From Lactarius indigo (Eukaryota; Basidiomycota; Agaricomycetes; Russulales; Russulaceae): 64,000 bases of DNA. Under the pieces are notes generated by a model. It did not search any database. It was not told the DNA's origin and saw only the letters and a program-made list of their open reading frames with translations. Location: contig JAFKAC010000004.1 of NCBI GenBank assembly GCA_025766275.1, forward strand, positions 1,054,001-1,118,000, in the 5' to 3' direction. Position numbers and translations under genes: made by a program. Positions 41,580-51,304 of this stretch are shown piece by piece; within the stretch, counting starts at the first letter, position 1; each line of letters begins with the position of its first letter.

Positions 41580-42101
41580 AACACCCTTAAATGGGCTGAG
41601 ATTCGACTGCTCCTAGGAGCCCTTATCATCGCTGACAGATATATGGACGACAATGCCCTTAGCAATGCACAGTGGGCTGTGGTTACAAAAAGATTCACTA
41701 AATGGCAGATTGGACAGATGGAACGGGAGTTCCTGAGTGTCCTTAACTGGAAACTCGGAGTATCCCAGGAAGACCTTCTGACGTGGCACGATGCCACCAT
41801 CATCCCCCTCACCCCTATCTTGACAGCATCCCCCTTACCTCAGCTTGCCATCAAAACACACCCCTTCAAGAAGAAGTTGGCAGCTCCCCCTAAACTGACC
41901 CACCCCCCATTTGTCAGAACCAACCACATCCGACGGCAGTGGAGGAAGTCCCTGAAACTTCCTGAAAAGAAGTCTCAGATCAAATGGAAACAACGCCAGA
42001 AGGCCAGGGTTGGTAGCCCTGAGGAGGATGCCACCTTCATGGCCTTACTCAGGATCCTGGAGGAGTCGCAGTCCAACCTTGCTGACCTAGCCACCATGTG
42101 A
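41580..42101 (+). pseudogene. Cyclin-box (Pho80/Pcl-like) fragment carried by retroelement Y
   Basis: From the LTR edge an open frame encodes about 173 residues to TGA 42099-42101. The first 75 residues follow the cyclin N-terminal fold of Pho80/Pcl and fungal preg1-like cyclins: LLLGALIIADRYMDDNALSN, QWAVVTKRF, QMEREFLSVLNWKLGV, QEDLLTWHD. The rest is basic and Pro-rich (HIRRQWRKSLKLPEKKSQ). The 5' end of the ORF was removed or displaced by element 2. It ends only about 25-38 nt before a polypurine tract and an LTR, so it lies inside a retroelement. Confidence 0.6.
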
Positions 42102-42139
42102 CTTGGCAACGTGGAATTCGCCCCTTAGAAAGGGGGTAA

Positions 42140-42872
42140 TGTCATGAACTCCCCGGTCACTTTTCCTTTTCAGTCCCTATCTGATCCATTCCCTTTATTG
42201 GCAGTTGCCTTCCTAGACCGCTGTTTCCCCTTATCTGATTAGCACCTTCTGTGCTATTCTTGTTCACCCTTCTCCTGCCTTGCTGGCATGACGCCATCTT
42301 GTACAATGCTGACACCATCCTGCCAGCACATTAGTCTATCTATAGCAACCAGTAGCACTATGCGCTCAGGCGCAATCCTGTACTATATAAGGAACCCTGT
42401 AGTGCGCCTTAGCTCCTTAGCTTTGGCTTAATCAATCATCTGCGTTGTATCTCCACTGCCTCCTTGAGTGCCTCAGTCCCTTCAGCACTCAAGCCCCTGA
42501 CCCTGAACCCCTGACCCTTGACCCTTATCCCCTTTGGGTCATTCCCCTCTCAGCCTCTGTGCAGGCTTCCCCTTGACTTCATTCTTATCCTCTTTCTGTC
42601 TTACTGGTCAGCCCAGTGACACGTGACCTTTGGACTTAGGCCTCCGTGCTCGTCCATTGCTACAGACTCAGTCACCTTGGCACAAGGGGCTGTTACAGAA
42701 GGACCTTCCCACCTTAGCATGGGGGGAATTGCCACAGACTCAGCTACCTTGGTACAGGGGCTGTTACAGAAGACCTTAGGAGTCCTTCCACTCAGTGGGA
42801 ATCCAACTCAGAGTCCTTTGCCTCAGGCAGGATCTGTTACAGAATGACGCACGCCCCTGCAGAGGCGTGACA
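42140..42872 (+). repeat. LTR of retroelement Y
   Basis: 733 bp from TGTCATGAAC to GGCGTGACA, the same family as the solo LTR at 14530-14989. A degenerate repeat occurs three times at 42658-42846 (ACAGACTCAG.. CTGTTACAGAA). Confidence 0.8.
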
Positions 42873-45400
42873 TGGCGGGCGTGGCGCAAGTACCGGTGTT
42901 CACGCAAGTTCTCAGGTGGGAAGACAGAGTACGAAAATACAAATCAATGGGATCAGAAGATCCCTTCGATGAAGATGGGCTGCCAATGCAAATCGATTGT
43001 CAAGCTGTATCCAGACACCGACACTATTCTCGGGAAGTACGAGGCCCAGCACAATCACGCGCTTGGTGACGACAATTTGCGATTCCTCAGATTGTCAGAC
43101 AACATTAGAAAGCTAGTAATGGAAATGGTGTACACGGGCATGGGCTCACAGGCAATAGTAAGTGCGATGTAATTGCTTCATTTCCCAAGTCAACGGCTAT
43201 TGTTTAGCTGAAACGGGTGCGTGAATCCTATAAGCGGATGGACCGCGATTACCACATGACAATGCGCGACGTCAGCCGCCTACGTCGGGTAGTGGAGAAT
43301 GATGAAATATGCCTCGACAACAATGACATGATCTCCATTAGACTGTGGGTCACTCGGCTCCAGCAGGGTGGTGCTGAGGCCGTCCTGAAGGACAAGAGGG
43401 ATCCCCCTCCACCTGAATCTGGATTATCTCCAGATTGTTTTGTCCTATGCATACAGACTCAATTCCAGAGGGACCGCTTCCGTGTGCTTGGCTCCGATTT
43501 TTTATCAGTTGATGCCACCCACAACACCACTCAGTATGCAGGGGTGCAGCTTTTTACCCTGATTGTGAGGGATCTGTGGGGCCATGGTGCGCTTTGTGGT
43601 GCTTCCTGCTTATGGTCGCTTACACCACTTCCACTTGACAGGTGTTCCTGTCGCGTGGATGCTGTCGTCAAATGGCACGGAAGCGACAATTGAATATTTT
43701 TTCAATTTCGTAAAAACGCGGAACCTGGAGATCACGCTGCGAATAACAATGACCGATCGTGACAAGGCGCAAATGGGGGCAATCAAAACCGTATACCCAG
43801 AGACCACAGTGCTATTGTGCTGGTGGCATGTGCTCCGTGCAATGCGGATGCACTTCTGCACGGATGAGTTCCCGGATCTTTGGCAACGTGTACGGGAATG
43901 GGTCAAAACCCCCAATCAATTAATGTTTGATTCAACCTGGGAGTGGATCCAGACCAGCAACAAGGTTCCCGAAAGCTTTGTGGAGTACCTCAAGACCAAT
44001 TGGATGAATGTTGTGCCCCTTTGGGCAGGGATCTCAAGGCAGAATCGGACGATCTTTCAAGAGGGTGATACCAATATGCTTATTGAGTCGTAAGTAATCC
44101 TATCACATAGAAGATCAGGCTGGATCACTCAAATCAATGTCCATCTAGCTATCATCATGTATTAAAATCGAAGTGGCTGGAGGGGAAGCGCAATTGCCGC
44201 GTGGACCATCTGATCCACACCCTTGTAATTCTTATGCTTCCATCGTATGAGAACCGGCATGATCGCCAGCAGCTTGGATTTGAGGGGGAAGATCTGGCCA
44301 CCAAGCATTGCAAGGAAATTCTCTCGCAAACACCGGAAATGAATGCCGAGAGTATCTGTGACCTAGGTGGCGATTGTTTTTACATGCAATCCGTAACAAA
44401 CCTGTCGCGTAGGTATTTGGTCGAGCTTGGCACACAGTCCTGTGACTGCCCTGACTGGCCCAGGGTCCGGCTGTGCAAGCACGTCTCCGCCGTTGCCCAT
44501 TTCTTTGGGAACGGTGATCAGCAAATAGAAGCGGTGGTAGACACGTCCCCAAAGAAGGTGCAACCAATTCGAGAGGGCTTGGTGCAGAGCGATATGAGTG
44601 CTGCATCAATTGTGGAGAATGTCATTGCTGTCTCCAAAGCATTCCTCATGGACGGTGCACTGTCATCTCCTGAGACGGTTCGAAACCTTCAGATGGTTGA
44701 GTCCCACCTGACCGCCGTTGTCCAGAACTCACGCAGTTCAGAGAGCCCACTCCCAGAAAAGGATGCCATCCCACCCAATCAAGGCACATGGGCCGAGACC
44801 GCTGAGTGAATGGGAGCAAAGCGACAAAGGAGGAGACCTTGCTCTCCCCTCGCGTCCTCTCTGGAACTTCAAGTTGAATACCCAGCAACTGAACGCATTG
44901 GGAACCTCAATCGCAAGAAAGTCAAGCTAACAGATCCATACAGTGGCGGAATCAGTTCTGGCTGTGACGCTGTGCCAGATGCACGAACCACAGCCCAGAA
45001 CGCTGAAGCACGCGCCCACACCGCAGCAGACCCCCCTCTCACACAACTCCCGAAGTGTGCCCGCAAGCGTGCAGGTGTTCCAGCCCTATCCATGCCCCCC
45101 TCTTCCTCGCCCCCCCCATTGTCTTCTTTCACCCCTGTTGTGTGGTATACCTCCCCAGGAACTCAAGCCAAGGCGCACAATGCAGGTGCACCTTCCGCCC
45201 CCTCAGAAAACCATCTCTCGCACCCCCTGCAACCACGCCAAGTGCACGCGGGCACCTCATCCGCTCCCCTACCCCTTTCTGCCCCCACCGTGTGGCACCC
45301 CGTTGCTTACCCTCCCAGAATGTACCCACATGCCTCGTATCATTCAGTATATCCTTCATATTGGCCTTACGGTTATTTCTCCTCCCCCCAGCCTTGTTAA
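42873..45400 (+). pseudogene. MULE (Mutator-like) transposase, 5'-truncated
   Basis: Four exons: 42873-43157, 43208-43586, 43642-44089 and 44149-45400, introns of 50, 55 and 59 nt with consensus donors. The N terminus is lost at the LTR edge but the DNA-binding zinc domain of FAR1/WRKY-GCM1 type remains (MGCQCKSIVKLY.. QHNHALG). The MULE catalytic domain follows (SVDATHNTTQY, TDRDKAQMGAI, LCWWHVLRAM), then a SWIM zinc finger CDCPDWPRVRLCKH. One in-frame TGA at 44807-44809 separates the Pro-rich tail, which stays open to 45400; CGA to TGA would explain it. Confidence 0.82.
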
Positions 45401-46044
45401 CCGCCCCGCAATAGAGTAGAATAGGTTTTTTTTTTTGGTTCTTTTTCGTTTCCATTTGCCCTTCCGTACATCTGCAAAGTAGTACATCCCTATATACCAG
45501 TAGTGCTACTACACGGCTTTCCACCGTAATATAATCCCTTCACCTTCGGTTTTGTGTGTATGAAGTGCACCTGAACAATACAATATTCCCATCCCCTGGC
45601 CCACGTTCTACTATTCAGACCTGGGTTGGATCACTTACGCTCTCCACCACACCTCGCGCTCACCCTTTCACCGCACTTGCGACTCTTTATGCCCAAGCTG
45701 TGTGGTCGCTTCATTTCCCACCTCGTGGTCACTTCGTTTCCCGCCTCGTGGGTCACTTCGTTTCCCACTTATTGTCGCTTCTGTCTCATCTCTTCAGTTG
45801 TCACCCCCGCGCTGCCTTCCACCACTCCAACTCAGTTGGATTGCTACGCCCCACTTCCCTCATGTCGTTTTACGTCTACACTCTACCTCTTCTGTATTAA
45901 AGGTACATTTCCTAGTCACTCCGGTGGCCCTCCCATCTTCTGACTCGCCTCCTAGCTCAGCCGCCCTCGCTGCCATCACTCTCGTTGCCCTACTCTCACC
46001 CTCACCCTCTGCCTTGCCAGCCTTATACCTTGCCGGCCTGCTCA
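45401..46044. other. Flank between MULE relic and element 3
   Basis: A T11 run near 45427, C/T-rich low-complexity sequence, and short direct repeats TCACTTCGTTTCCC at 45711-45771. Several overlapping short frames but no gene I can support. The MULE 3' TIR may lie here. Confidence 0.4.
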
Positions 46045-46049
46045 CCCTC

Positions 46050-46545
46050 TGTAACGCCGTCACGACGTTAGCTCGACTTGAGCTCTGTAGAGGCGGTAAC
46101 AACTTAGCGAATGACTCTGAAGACACAGAGGTCCAGGGCGTGACAAATATCTTGAAGACGCGAAGGTTCAAGCTTAAGCGATGGTGAACGCTCGAAGGCG
46201 CACTACTCGAATGAGGCGACAGAGAGAGAGAGAGATAGAGAAAGGAAGAAACAAGTGACGATTCAAGAAGACCAAGATGGCGTATCTTGGTCTTCACAAG
46301 ACAGTTTAAATACAAGTCGAGCAGGCTTTCAAGCGCTGCTATGAGTCACAGTAAATGTAGCGTCCAATGTGTCGCGTAAGTAGCTCGAACCCTAATACTA
46401 CTACTACTAGTATTAGTGGCGTAGTCCTCAGTCAGCAATCGAGGTGCAATCTCCTATCGTACTCGTAAACGCCTATCGTAAGTCCGCAACTAATCTACCT
46501 TACCGCCGTAGTTGCAACCGGTACAGTAAGGGTCGAAACGTAACA
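46050..46545 (-). repeat. 3' LTR of element 3
   Basis: 496 bp, TGTAACGCCG.. ACGTAACA on the plus strand. On the minus strand it is preceded by the PPT AGAAGAGGAGGTGA (46546-46559). Confidence 0.95.
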
Positions 46546-46576
46546 TCACCTCCTCTTCTAGCGTGAGACCCCTGGC

Positions 46577-49500
46577 TCACCGAAAGTCGCAGGCCGGCCA
46601 ATCGCGTTGTTCATCAGCAATACGCTCTAGCGCGGTGGCGCGCTCCAAGCGGTAGATCGCGTTGCGTCGATCGTCCTGTGCGCATTCGATCATTGCGCGG
46701 AGTTGACTCACCCTCGCCCGGAGTCGATCCAGCTCGTAGCTGGCCGCGCGGAAGCGCGTAACCTCCGCGGTGAGCGATTCGTCGTTGATGCGATTGAGCG
46801 CGCGGTCGGTGATCTTGTCCGCTTCGAAGACGACGAGGTCCTCGTGCGGATACGTGGGGCGGAGCGCCGCGGATACGTGGGGTTCGGCATAAAAGGGCTT
46901 ACCGTAGACGTGTGGCGAGCCTGGTATGACCCCTAATATGAGGGGGTCCGCCCCTCCGATGATCTGGACGTGCGACGCGTCCCTCTCTACTCCGTCTGGC
47001 CCGGTGATGGGGTATCGAATGTAATGGGGTCGTCGGTTCGCCCGGAACCCTTCAGGCGCAATGACATGCGCGGGGTCCTCGGCGGCGGTGAACGGACGGT
47101 GATCGGCGGCACCAGGCACGTGCACACGTCCTCGATACATGGGGGACCCGTCGGAGTAGACGAGCCAGGGTGTGACGAGGGGATTATCAGGGTCGCGTTT
47201 CGTTCGAAGGAAGGTGTGTCTCGCCGGGTAATAATCTTTGTCGTCATGGCCAGCCTCAGCTGCCGCCATCGCTGCCGCCGCTCGCGCATCTCCCTCAGTC
47301 GGGCCGCTGCTGAGTCCAGCTGCTCCTTCTGCCATGCCGCTGCTACTCTCCTCCAGCCCTCCAACTCGTACTCCATCAGCGCTTGAACGCTGGTCGTTGC
47401 TCGGGAAAACTCCGCGAACGCCGATGAGGTCGTCACTTGGGGGGATAGCGGCGATGGGTTCACGCTCGCCGCGATCGTTTCGGAAGACGTGGACGACGGC
47501 TCGGTCGTCGTCAGGGGTGGTCGTCGGGTCTGGGAATCTGGTGACGAGGTTGATCCACTCTTGCGCAGTGATGGGCCTTTCTGCTGGTGCAAGAGGTGTC
47601 CATGGCGTGAGCTGAGTGTTGGGAACTTCGGTGTCGCTGTCTTCTGCCAAGAGGGCGCGGGCGTCTTCTGCGAGGGAGTCGAGGAGTTGCGCCTGTGTGA
47701 CATGTCGCAGTGGGGAAGTGGGCATGAGAGTGGTGATTGAGCGAAGGAAGAGGGGATGACTGTCCTCTGTCCAAGCGACTCCCACTTTATCTCTTCTACC
47801 GTGGGTTTGCGCCTCCTGATACAGACGAAGCGCTTCCGGCGCAAAGACGTCGTCTTTGTTGACCCACTGGTTCTCCGAGTCTGGGTATCCCTTCCATTTG
47901 ATCAAGTACTGAAGGCGTCTTCCTCTGCTGAAATGCCGAGTGTCTAGAATGGCCTCGACTTCATATTCCTCCTCTCCATCTATCAGTTCGGGCGGTGGTC
48001 GCGTGAAATTTTCCCCATGTAGGGAAGTTTGCTTGTACGGTGTGAGAAGATCGATGTGGAACACTGGATGGATGCTCCACTGCGTGGGAAGTTTCAATCG
48101 ATAGTTGTAAGGGGACATCACCTGTACCACCCGAAAGGGTCCGTGGCGTCGTGCCGCTAATTTCGCTGTAGGCTGATTGGTTCGGAGATGTTTGCCCTCG
48201 AGCCATACGAGGTCGTTGACGCTAAACTTGGGCGTATCTTTGTTGCGCACCCATGACTCTTGCGCCTTCTTTATAAGGCGTTGGGCGGCGTCTCTAGCTT
48301 CTTTTAGCTGTGTTAGCCGCGCGGTCGCGAGGGGAATGGGAGATGGCTTATCTGTCCAGTCCGCTTGGGGGTTATACCCCATCAGAAGTTGAAACGGTGA
48401 CTCTTTAGTGTGTTCATGCGGCCAGTTGTTGTGCGCGAATTCAGCGATTGGTAGGTAGGCTTCCCAGTTGTCTTGTCGCTCATTCACCCAGAAGCGTAGG
48501 TACTGTTCCAGCCATTGGTTAGTTCGTTCGGACTGTCCATCGGTACGTGGGTGATATGCGGTCGATATGTTCTGTTGAATCCCCAGAATGCGGCACACTT
48601 CTCTGGTAAATTTGGATGTGAAGCGTGGGTCGCGGTTGCTTATTATCTTGCGCGGCAACCCGAAGCGTTTGAACACTTGGGCGACATACAGAGCCGCCGT
48701 TTCTTCTGCGGTGATTTCTTCTCGGCATGGGATGAAGATTGAGGCCTTGCTACAGTCGTGGTCCGTAACAGTCAGTATGCTGTCATGTCCCTTGGAAACG
48801 GGGAGTTTGGTGATGAAGTCCACCGCCACTGTATGGAACGGCATGGCTTCCAGTATTGGTGTGATGGGATGCAGTGCAGCTCGTATTGGCCTCGTGTTGA
48901 CCTTATTTCTTTGACATTCAGCACAGCCTTGCACGTATTCATATACGTCTCTCCGGAGTCGCGGCCACCAGTAGTGTCTCTCCAGGATGCGTTGAGTTTT
49001 CGCAATTCCCGGATGACCATGTATTGGCAAGTCGTGGTGGTCGTGTATCAGTACTCGTTGAGTCGACGCTGGCCCTGTGATTACGAACCTGCCGTCCTTG
49101 TACCACTCCCCTTGTATTTTCTTAAGGCGGTAAGGGTCGACCCATGCCTTGATCACCTCTTCGTCTTGTTGGTGGCGTGGTTGTAGCAGATTTGGGTTGG
49201 CAATGAAGGCGCGCGCGGTGTTAAGGGTTCGTACAAAGATTTCAGGGGGCAGAACTACTACTTCGCTGTTGTCCTCGACACCTTGATCGTAATCCGGTCG
49301 TCTTGACAGTGCATCTGCCCATCCGTTGTTCTTTCCCTTAATGTGATGAATCTCGAAGTCGTATTCAGAAAGTTCGAGTACTTCCCTAGCGACTCGCCTG
49401 CTGATCTTCTGTGGTGACTTCCAGTACTGTAGGTTTAGGTGGTCTGAATAGATTTTGATTTTGTGGGGGGCTCCTGCGAGAAGTGGTCGCCAGTTTCGTA

Positions 49501-51304
49501 GGGCTTTAACTATTGCGAGCAGCTCTAGGTTGTAGATGTCGTAGTTTCTTTCGGCTTCGGAAAGCGTCGCCGAGTAGTAACCTATAGGATGTCGCTTGCC
49601 GTCAGATTTCTTTTGTAGTAATACGGCTCCCACCGCATAGCCCGAGGCGTCTACTTCCAATTCGAATGGATCTTGGAGGACGGGGTGTGCTAGCACCGGT
49701 TCCTCCGTCACGAGTCGTTTTAGGGTGTTAAACACCCTTTCTTCTTCTTCAGTCCATCGCCATTCTTCGTCCTTTCGTGTTAGTTTAGTGAGTGGCTTGG
49801 CGTGAGTTGCGAAACCGCGGATAAAGAGCCTGTAAAAGTTACAGAAGCCGAGGAAAGAACGGACGTCTTTGACTTTTGTTGGTGTTGGCCAGTCCTTGAT
49901 TCCTCGAACTTTTACAGGGTCCATTCGGGTCACCCCCCTTTCAAGGATTACCCCCAGGTAATCCATTTGCGGTTGATGGAATAGGCACTTCTCGAGTTTG
50001 AAGTAGAGGTTGTGTTCCTCCGCAACGCGCAAAACATCGCGAACGGCGTCCACATGGGCCGCTAGGTCGTGATCAAAGTGAGTAGCAATACCAATATCGT
50101 CCATGTAGACGCATATGGTAGTGCCCAGGCGCTCGTGCTTCGCTATGGTGTCGTGATAGATGTGGTTCATCATGGCCTGGAAAGTGGCGGGGGAGTTAGT
50201 GAGCCCGAAGAACATAACCGTGGGTTCGAAGAGGCCAAATTTTGTTTTGAATGCTGCCTTTTCTTGGTCGCCGTCACGAATACGGATGTTGTTATAGCCC
50301 CATCGGATGTCGAGTTTTGTATAGATGTGGGCGTTGCTGAGGTCGAGGATAAGGTCTTGTATTAACGGTAGCGGGTATTGATTCCGAATGGTGTGGGAGT
50401 TGATGACCCGGTAATCCTGTACCGGGCGTAGTTTTCCGTCCTTCTTTTTAATGAAGAAGAAGGAGGATGCGTACGGGGAGATAGAGGGGCGTAGATACCC
50501 TTGCTTTAGTTTCTCCTCTAGGAACTCTTTGAGTTCGCCCTCTTCCTTTTGAGTCATAGGATAGACCTTGCAGTCGATGGCGGCCGGCGCGGACGGTTTG
50601 AGGTCTATTGCGTGATCCCACGGCCTTGCCGGGGGAAAGCGGTGCGAGGCTTGCTCGTTGAAAAGTCTGTTAAACATTGCGTATTCTTGAGGGAGCACTG
50701 CTGCCGTCTGGTGTTGTTTTGCTTGTATGGCCAATTCCGTCGAGGTGGTGGCTCTAGCAAATGTTTCTTCCTCTAGTTCCCGCATAATGTCTTCCTTTTC
50801 GGCCACAATGAGGGCTCGAACGGTCGTTGTTGATAACAGTGCTTCGTTAGTTGCTAATATTATTGGCTGCATGTCGGGGTGTATGGTGGCAGTGGCCCAA
50901 CTGATCGTTGGTTCGAACGCGCTTAGCCATGGATAGCCTAGCACCATGTCTTCGCTTCCAAGGTCGGTGACCAGGAAGGTCATCTGCTTTATCTGTCCCC
51001 GTGTTTTCACCTCTAGGTTGACATAATGAGTGATTAACCCAGCTTTATTTTCCGTGTTGTCTATATTCCATATTTTGCGAGGCGTAGTCAGCGGTTGCGT
51101 TTGGATGCCAGCCCGTTTTGCCAAGCTGGGTCGGATGAAGTTGTCGGTTGCGCCAGAGTCGACTAGCGCATTTGTTTCAGTCGTTTGGTAATTCGTACGG
51201 ACAGTCACTGGGATTCTCATAGATCGGTAGCGCGTTGTCACAATTACAGAATTACATTGAAGAGCCCTCACCCAGACTGACGGGTTCAGGTGTCCCGAAA
51301 ACCC
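46577..51304 (-). CDS. pol: Pol polyprotein of element 3
   Basis: About 1575 residues after the frameshift. Protease DSGATDNF, RT VYMDDIGIAT near residue 404, RNase H LEVDASGYAVG and DALSRRPD, integrase zinc site HGHPGIAKT.. CAECQ, first Asp in VDFITKL, Glu in GQSER, GPF and a chromodomain near 1119-1167 (VEAILDTRH.. [13 protein letters not shown]). At the second catalytic Asp the codon at 48635-48637 reads AAC: ISNRDPRF here against ISDRDP in elements 1 and 2. Other CpG-type missense changes include Arg to Cys beside YMDD and Arg to Trp before ADALSRR. The tail of 400 residues ends in a coiled coil (RLRARVSQLRAMIE). Confidence 0.93.
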   Translation of the reverse strand, partial: GFSGHLNPSVWVRALQCNSVIVTTRYRSMRIPVTVRTNYQTTETNALVDSGATDNFIRPSLAKRAGIQTQPLTTPRKIWNIDNTENKAGLITHYVNLEVKTRGQIKQMTFLVTDLGSEDMVLGYPWLSAFEPTISWATATIHPDMQPIILATNEALLSTTTVRALIVAEKEDIMRELEEETFARATTSTELAIQAKQHQTAAVLPQEYAMFNRLFNEQASHRFPPARPWDHAIDLKPSAPAAIDCKVYPMTQKEEGELKEFLEEKLKQGYLRPSISPYASSFFFIKKKDGKLRPVQDYRVINSHTIRNQYPLPLIQDLILDLSNAHIYTKLDIRWGYNNIRIRDGDQEKAAFKTKFGLFEPTVMFFGLTNSPATFQAMMNHIYHDTIAKHERLGTTICVYMDDIGIATHFDHDLAAHVDAVRDVLRVAEEHNLYFKLEKCLFHQPQMDYLGVILERGVTRMDPVKVRGIKDWPTPTKVKDVRSFLGFCNFYRLFIRGFATHAKPLTKLTRKDEEWRWTEEEERVFNTLKRLVTEEPVLAHPVLQDPFELEVDASGYAVGAVLLQKKSDGKRHPIGYYSATLSEAERNYDIYNLELLAIVKALRNWRPLLAGAPHKIKIYSDHLNLQYWKSPQKISRRVAREVLELSEYDFEIHHIKGKNNGWADALSRRPDYDQGVEDNSEVVVLPPEIFVRTLNTARAFIANPNLLQPRHQQDEEVIKAWVDPYRLKKIQGEWYKDGRFVITGPASTQRVLIHDHHDLPIHGHPGIAKTQRILERHYWWPRLRRDVYEYVQGCAECQRNKVNTRPIRAALHPITPILEAMPFHTVAVDFITKLPVSKGHDSILTVTDHDCSKASIFIPCREEITAEETAALYVAQVFKRFGLPRKIISNRDPRFTSKFTREVCRILGIQQNISTAYHPRTDGQSERTNQWLEQYLRFWVNERQDNWEAYLPIAEFAHNNWPHEHTKESPFQLLMGYNPQADWTDKPSPIPLATARLTQLKEARDAAQRLIKKAQESWVRNKDTPKFSVNDLVWLEGKHLRTNQPTAKLAARRHGPFRVVQVMSPYNYRLKLPTQWSIHPVFHIDLLTPYKQTSLHGENFTRPPPELIDGEEEYEVEAILDTRHFSRGRRLQYLIKWKGYPDSENQWVNKDDVFAPEALRLYQEAQTHGRRDKVGVAWTEDSHPLFLRSITTLMPTSPLRHVTQAQLLDSLAEDARALLAEDSDTEVPNTQLTPWTPLAPAERPITAQEWINLVTRFPDPTTTPDDDRAVVHVFRNDRGEREPIAAIPPSDDLIGVRGVFPSNDQRSSADGVRVGGLEESSSGMAEGAAGLSSGPTEGDARAAAAMAAAEAGHDDKDYYPARHTFLRTKRDPDNPLVTPWLVYSDGSPMYRGRVHVPGAADHRPFTAAEDPAHVIAPEGFRANRRPHYIRYPITGPDGVERDASHVQIIGGADPLILGVIPGSPHVYGKPFYAEPHVSAALRPTYPHEDLVVFEADKITDRALNRINDESLTAEVTRFRAASYELDRLRARVSQLRAMIECAQDDRRNAIYRLERATALERIADEQRDWPACDFR
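46987..47844 (-). CDS. Overlapping +1-frame ORF in the pol tail of element 3
   Basis: 285 open codons, +1 relative to pol. The likely start is the internal ATG of MSHRRNSSTPS, which aligns with the ATG of element 2. Core helix: [14 protein letters not shown].. [20 protein letters not shown]; later motif KGSGRTDDPITF. Function unknown. Confidence 0.45.
   Translation of the reverse strand: MRRKRFVCIRRRKPTVEEIKWESLGQRTVIPSSFAQSPLSCPLPHCDMSHRRNSSTPSQKTPAPSWQKTATPKFPTLSSRHGHLLHQQKGPSLRKSGSTSSPDSQTRRPPLTTTEPSSTSSETIAASVNPSPLSPQVTTSSAFAEFSRATTSVQALMEYELEGWRRVAAAWQKEQLDSAAARLREMRERRQRWRQLRLAMTTKIITRRDTPSFERNATLIIPSSHPGSSTPTGPPCIEDVCTCLVPPITVRSPPPRTPRMSLRLKGSGRTDDPITFDTPSPGQTE

Larger units (their letters stand above)
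41580..42872 (+). mobile_element. 3' end of retroelement Y (cyclin ORF, PPT, 3' LTR)
   Basis: Internal sequence 41580-42139 ends in the polypurine-like TAGAAAGGGGGTAA (42126-42139) next to a 733-bp LTR. The remainder of the element lies outside what this window shows, because element 2 occupies the left side. The LTR end abuts coding sequence of a MULE transposase. Confidence 0.65.
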
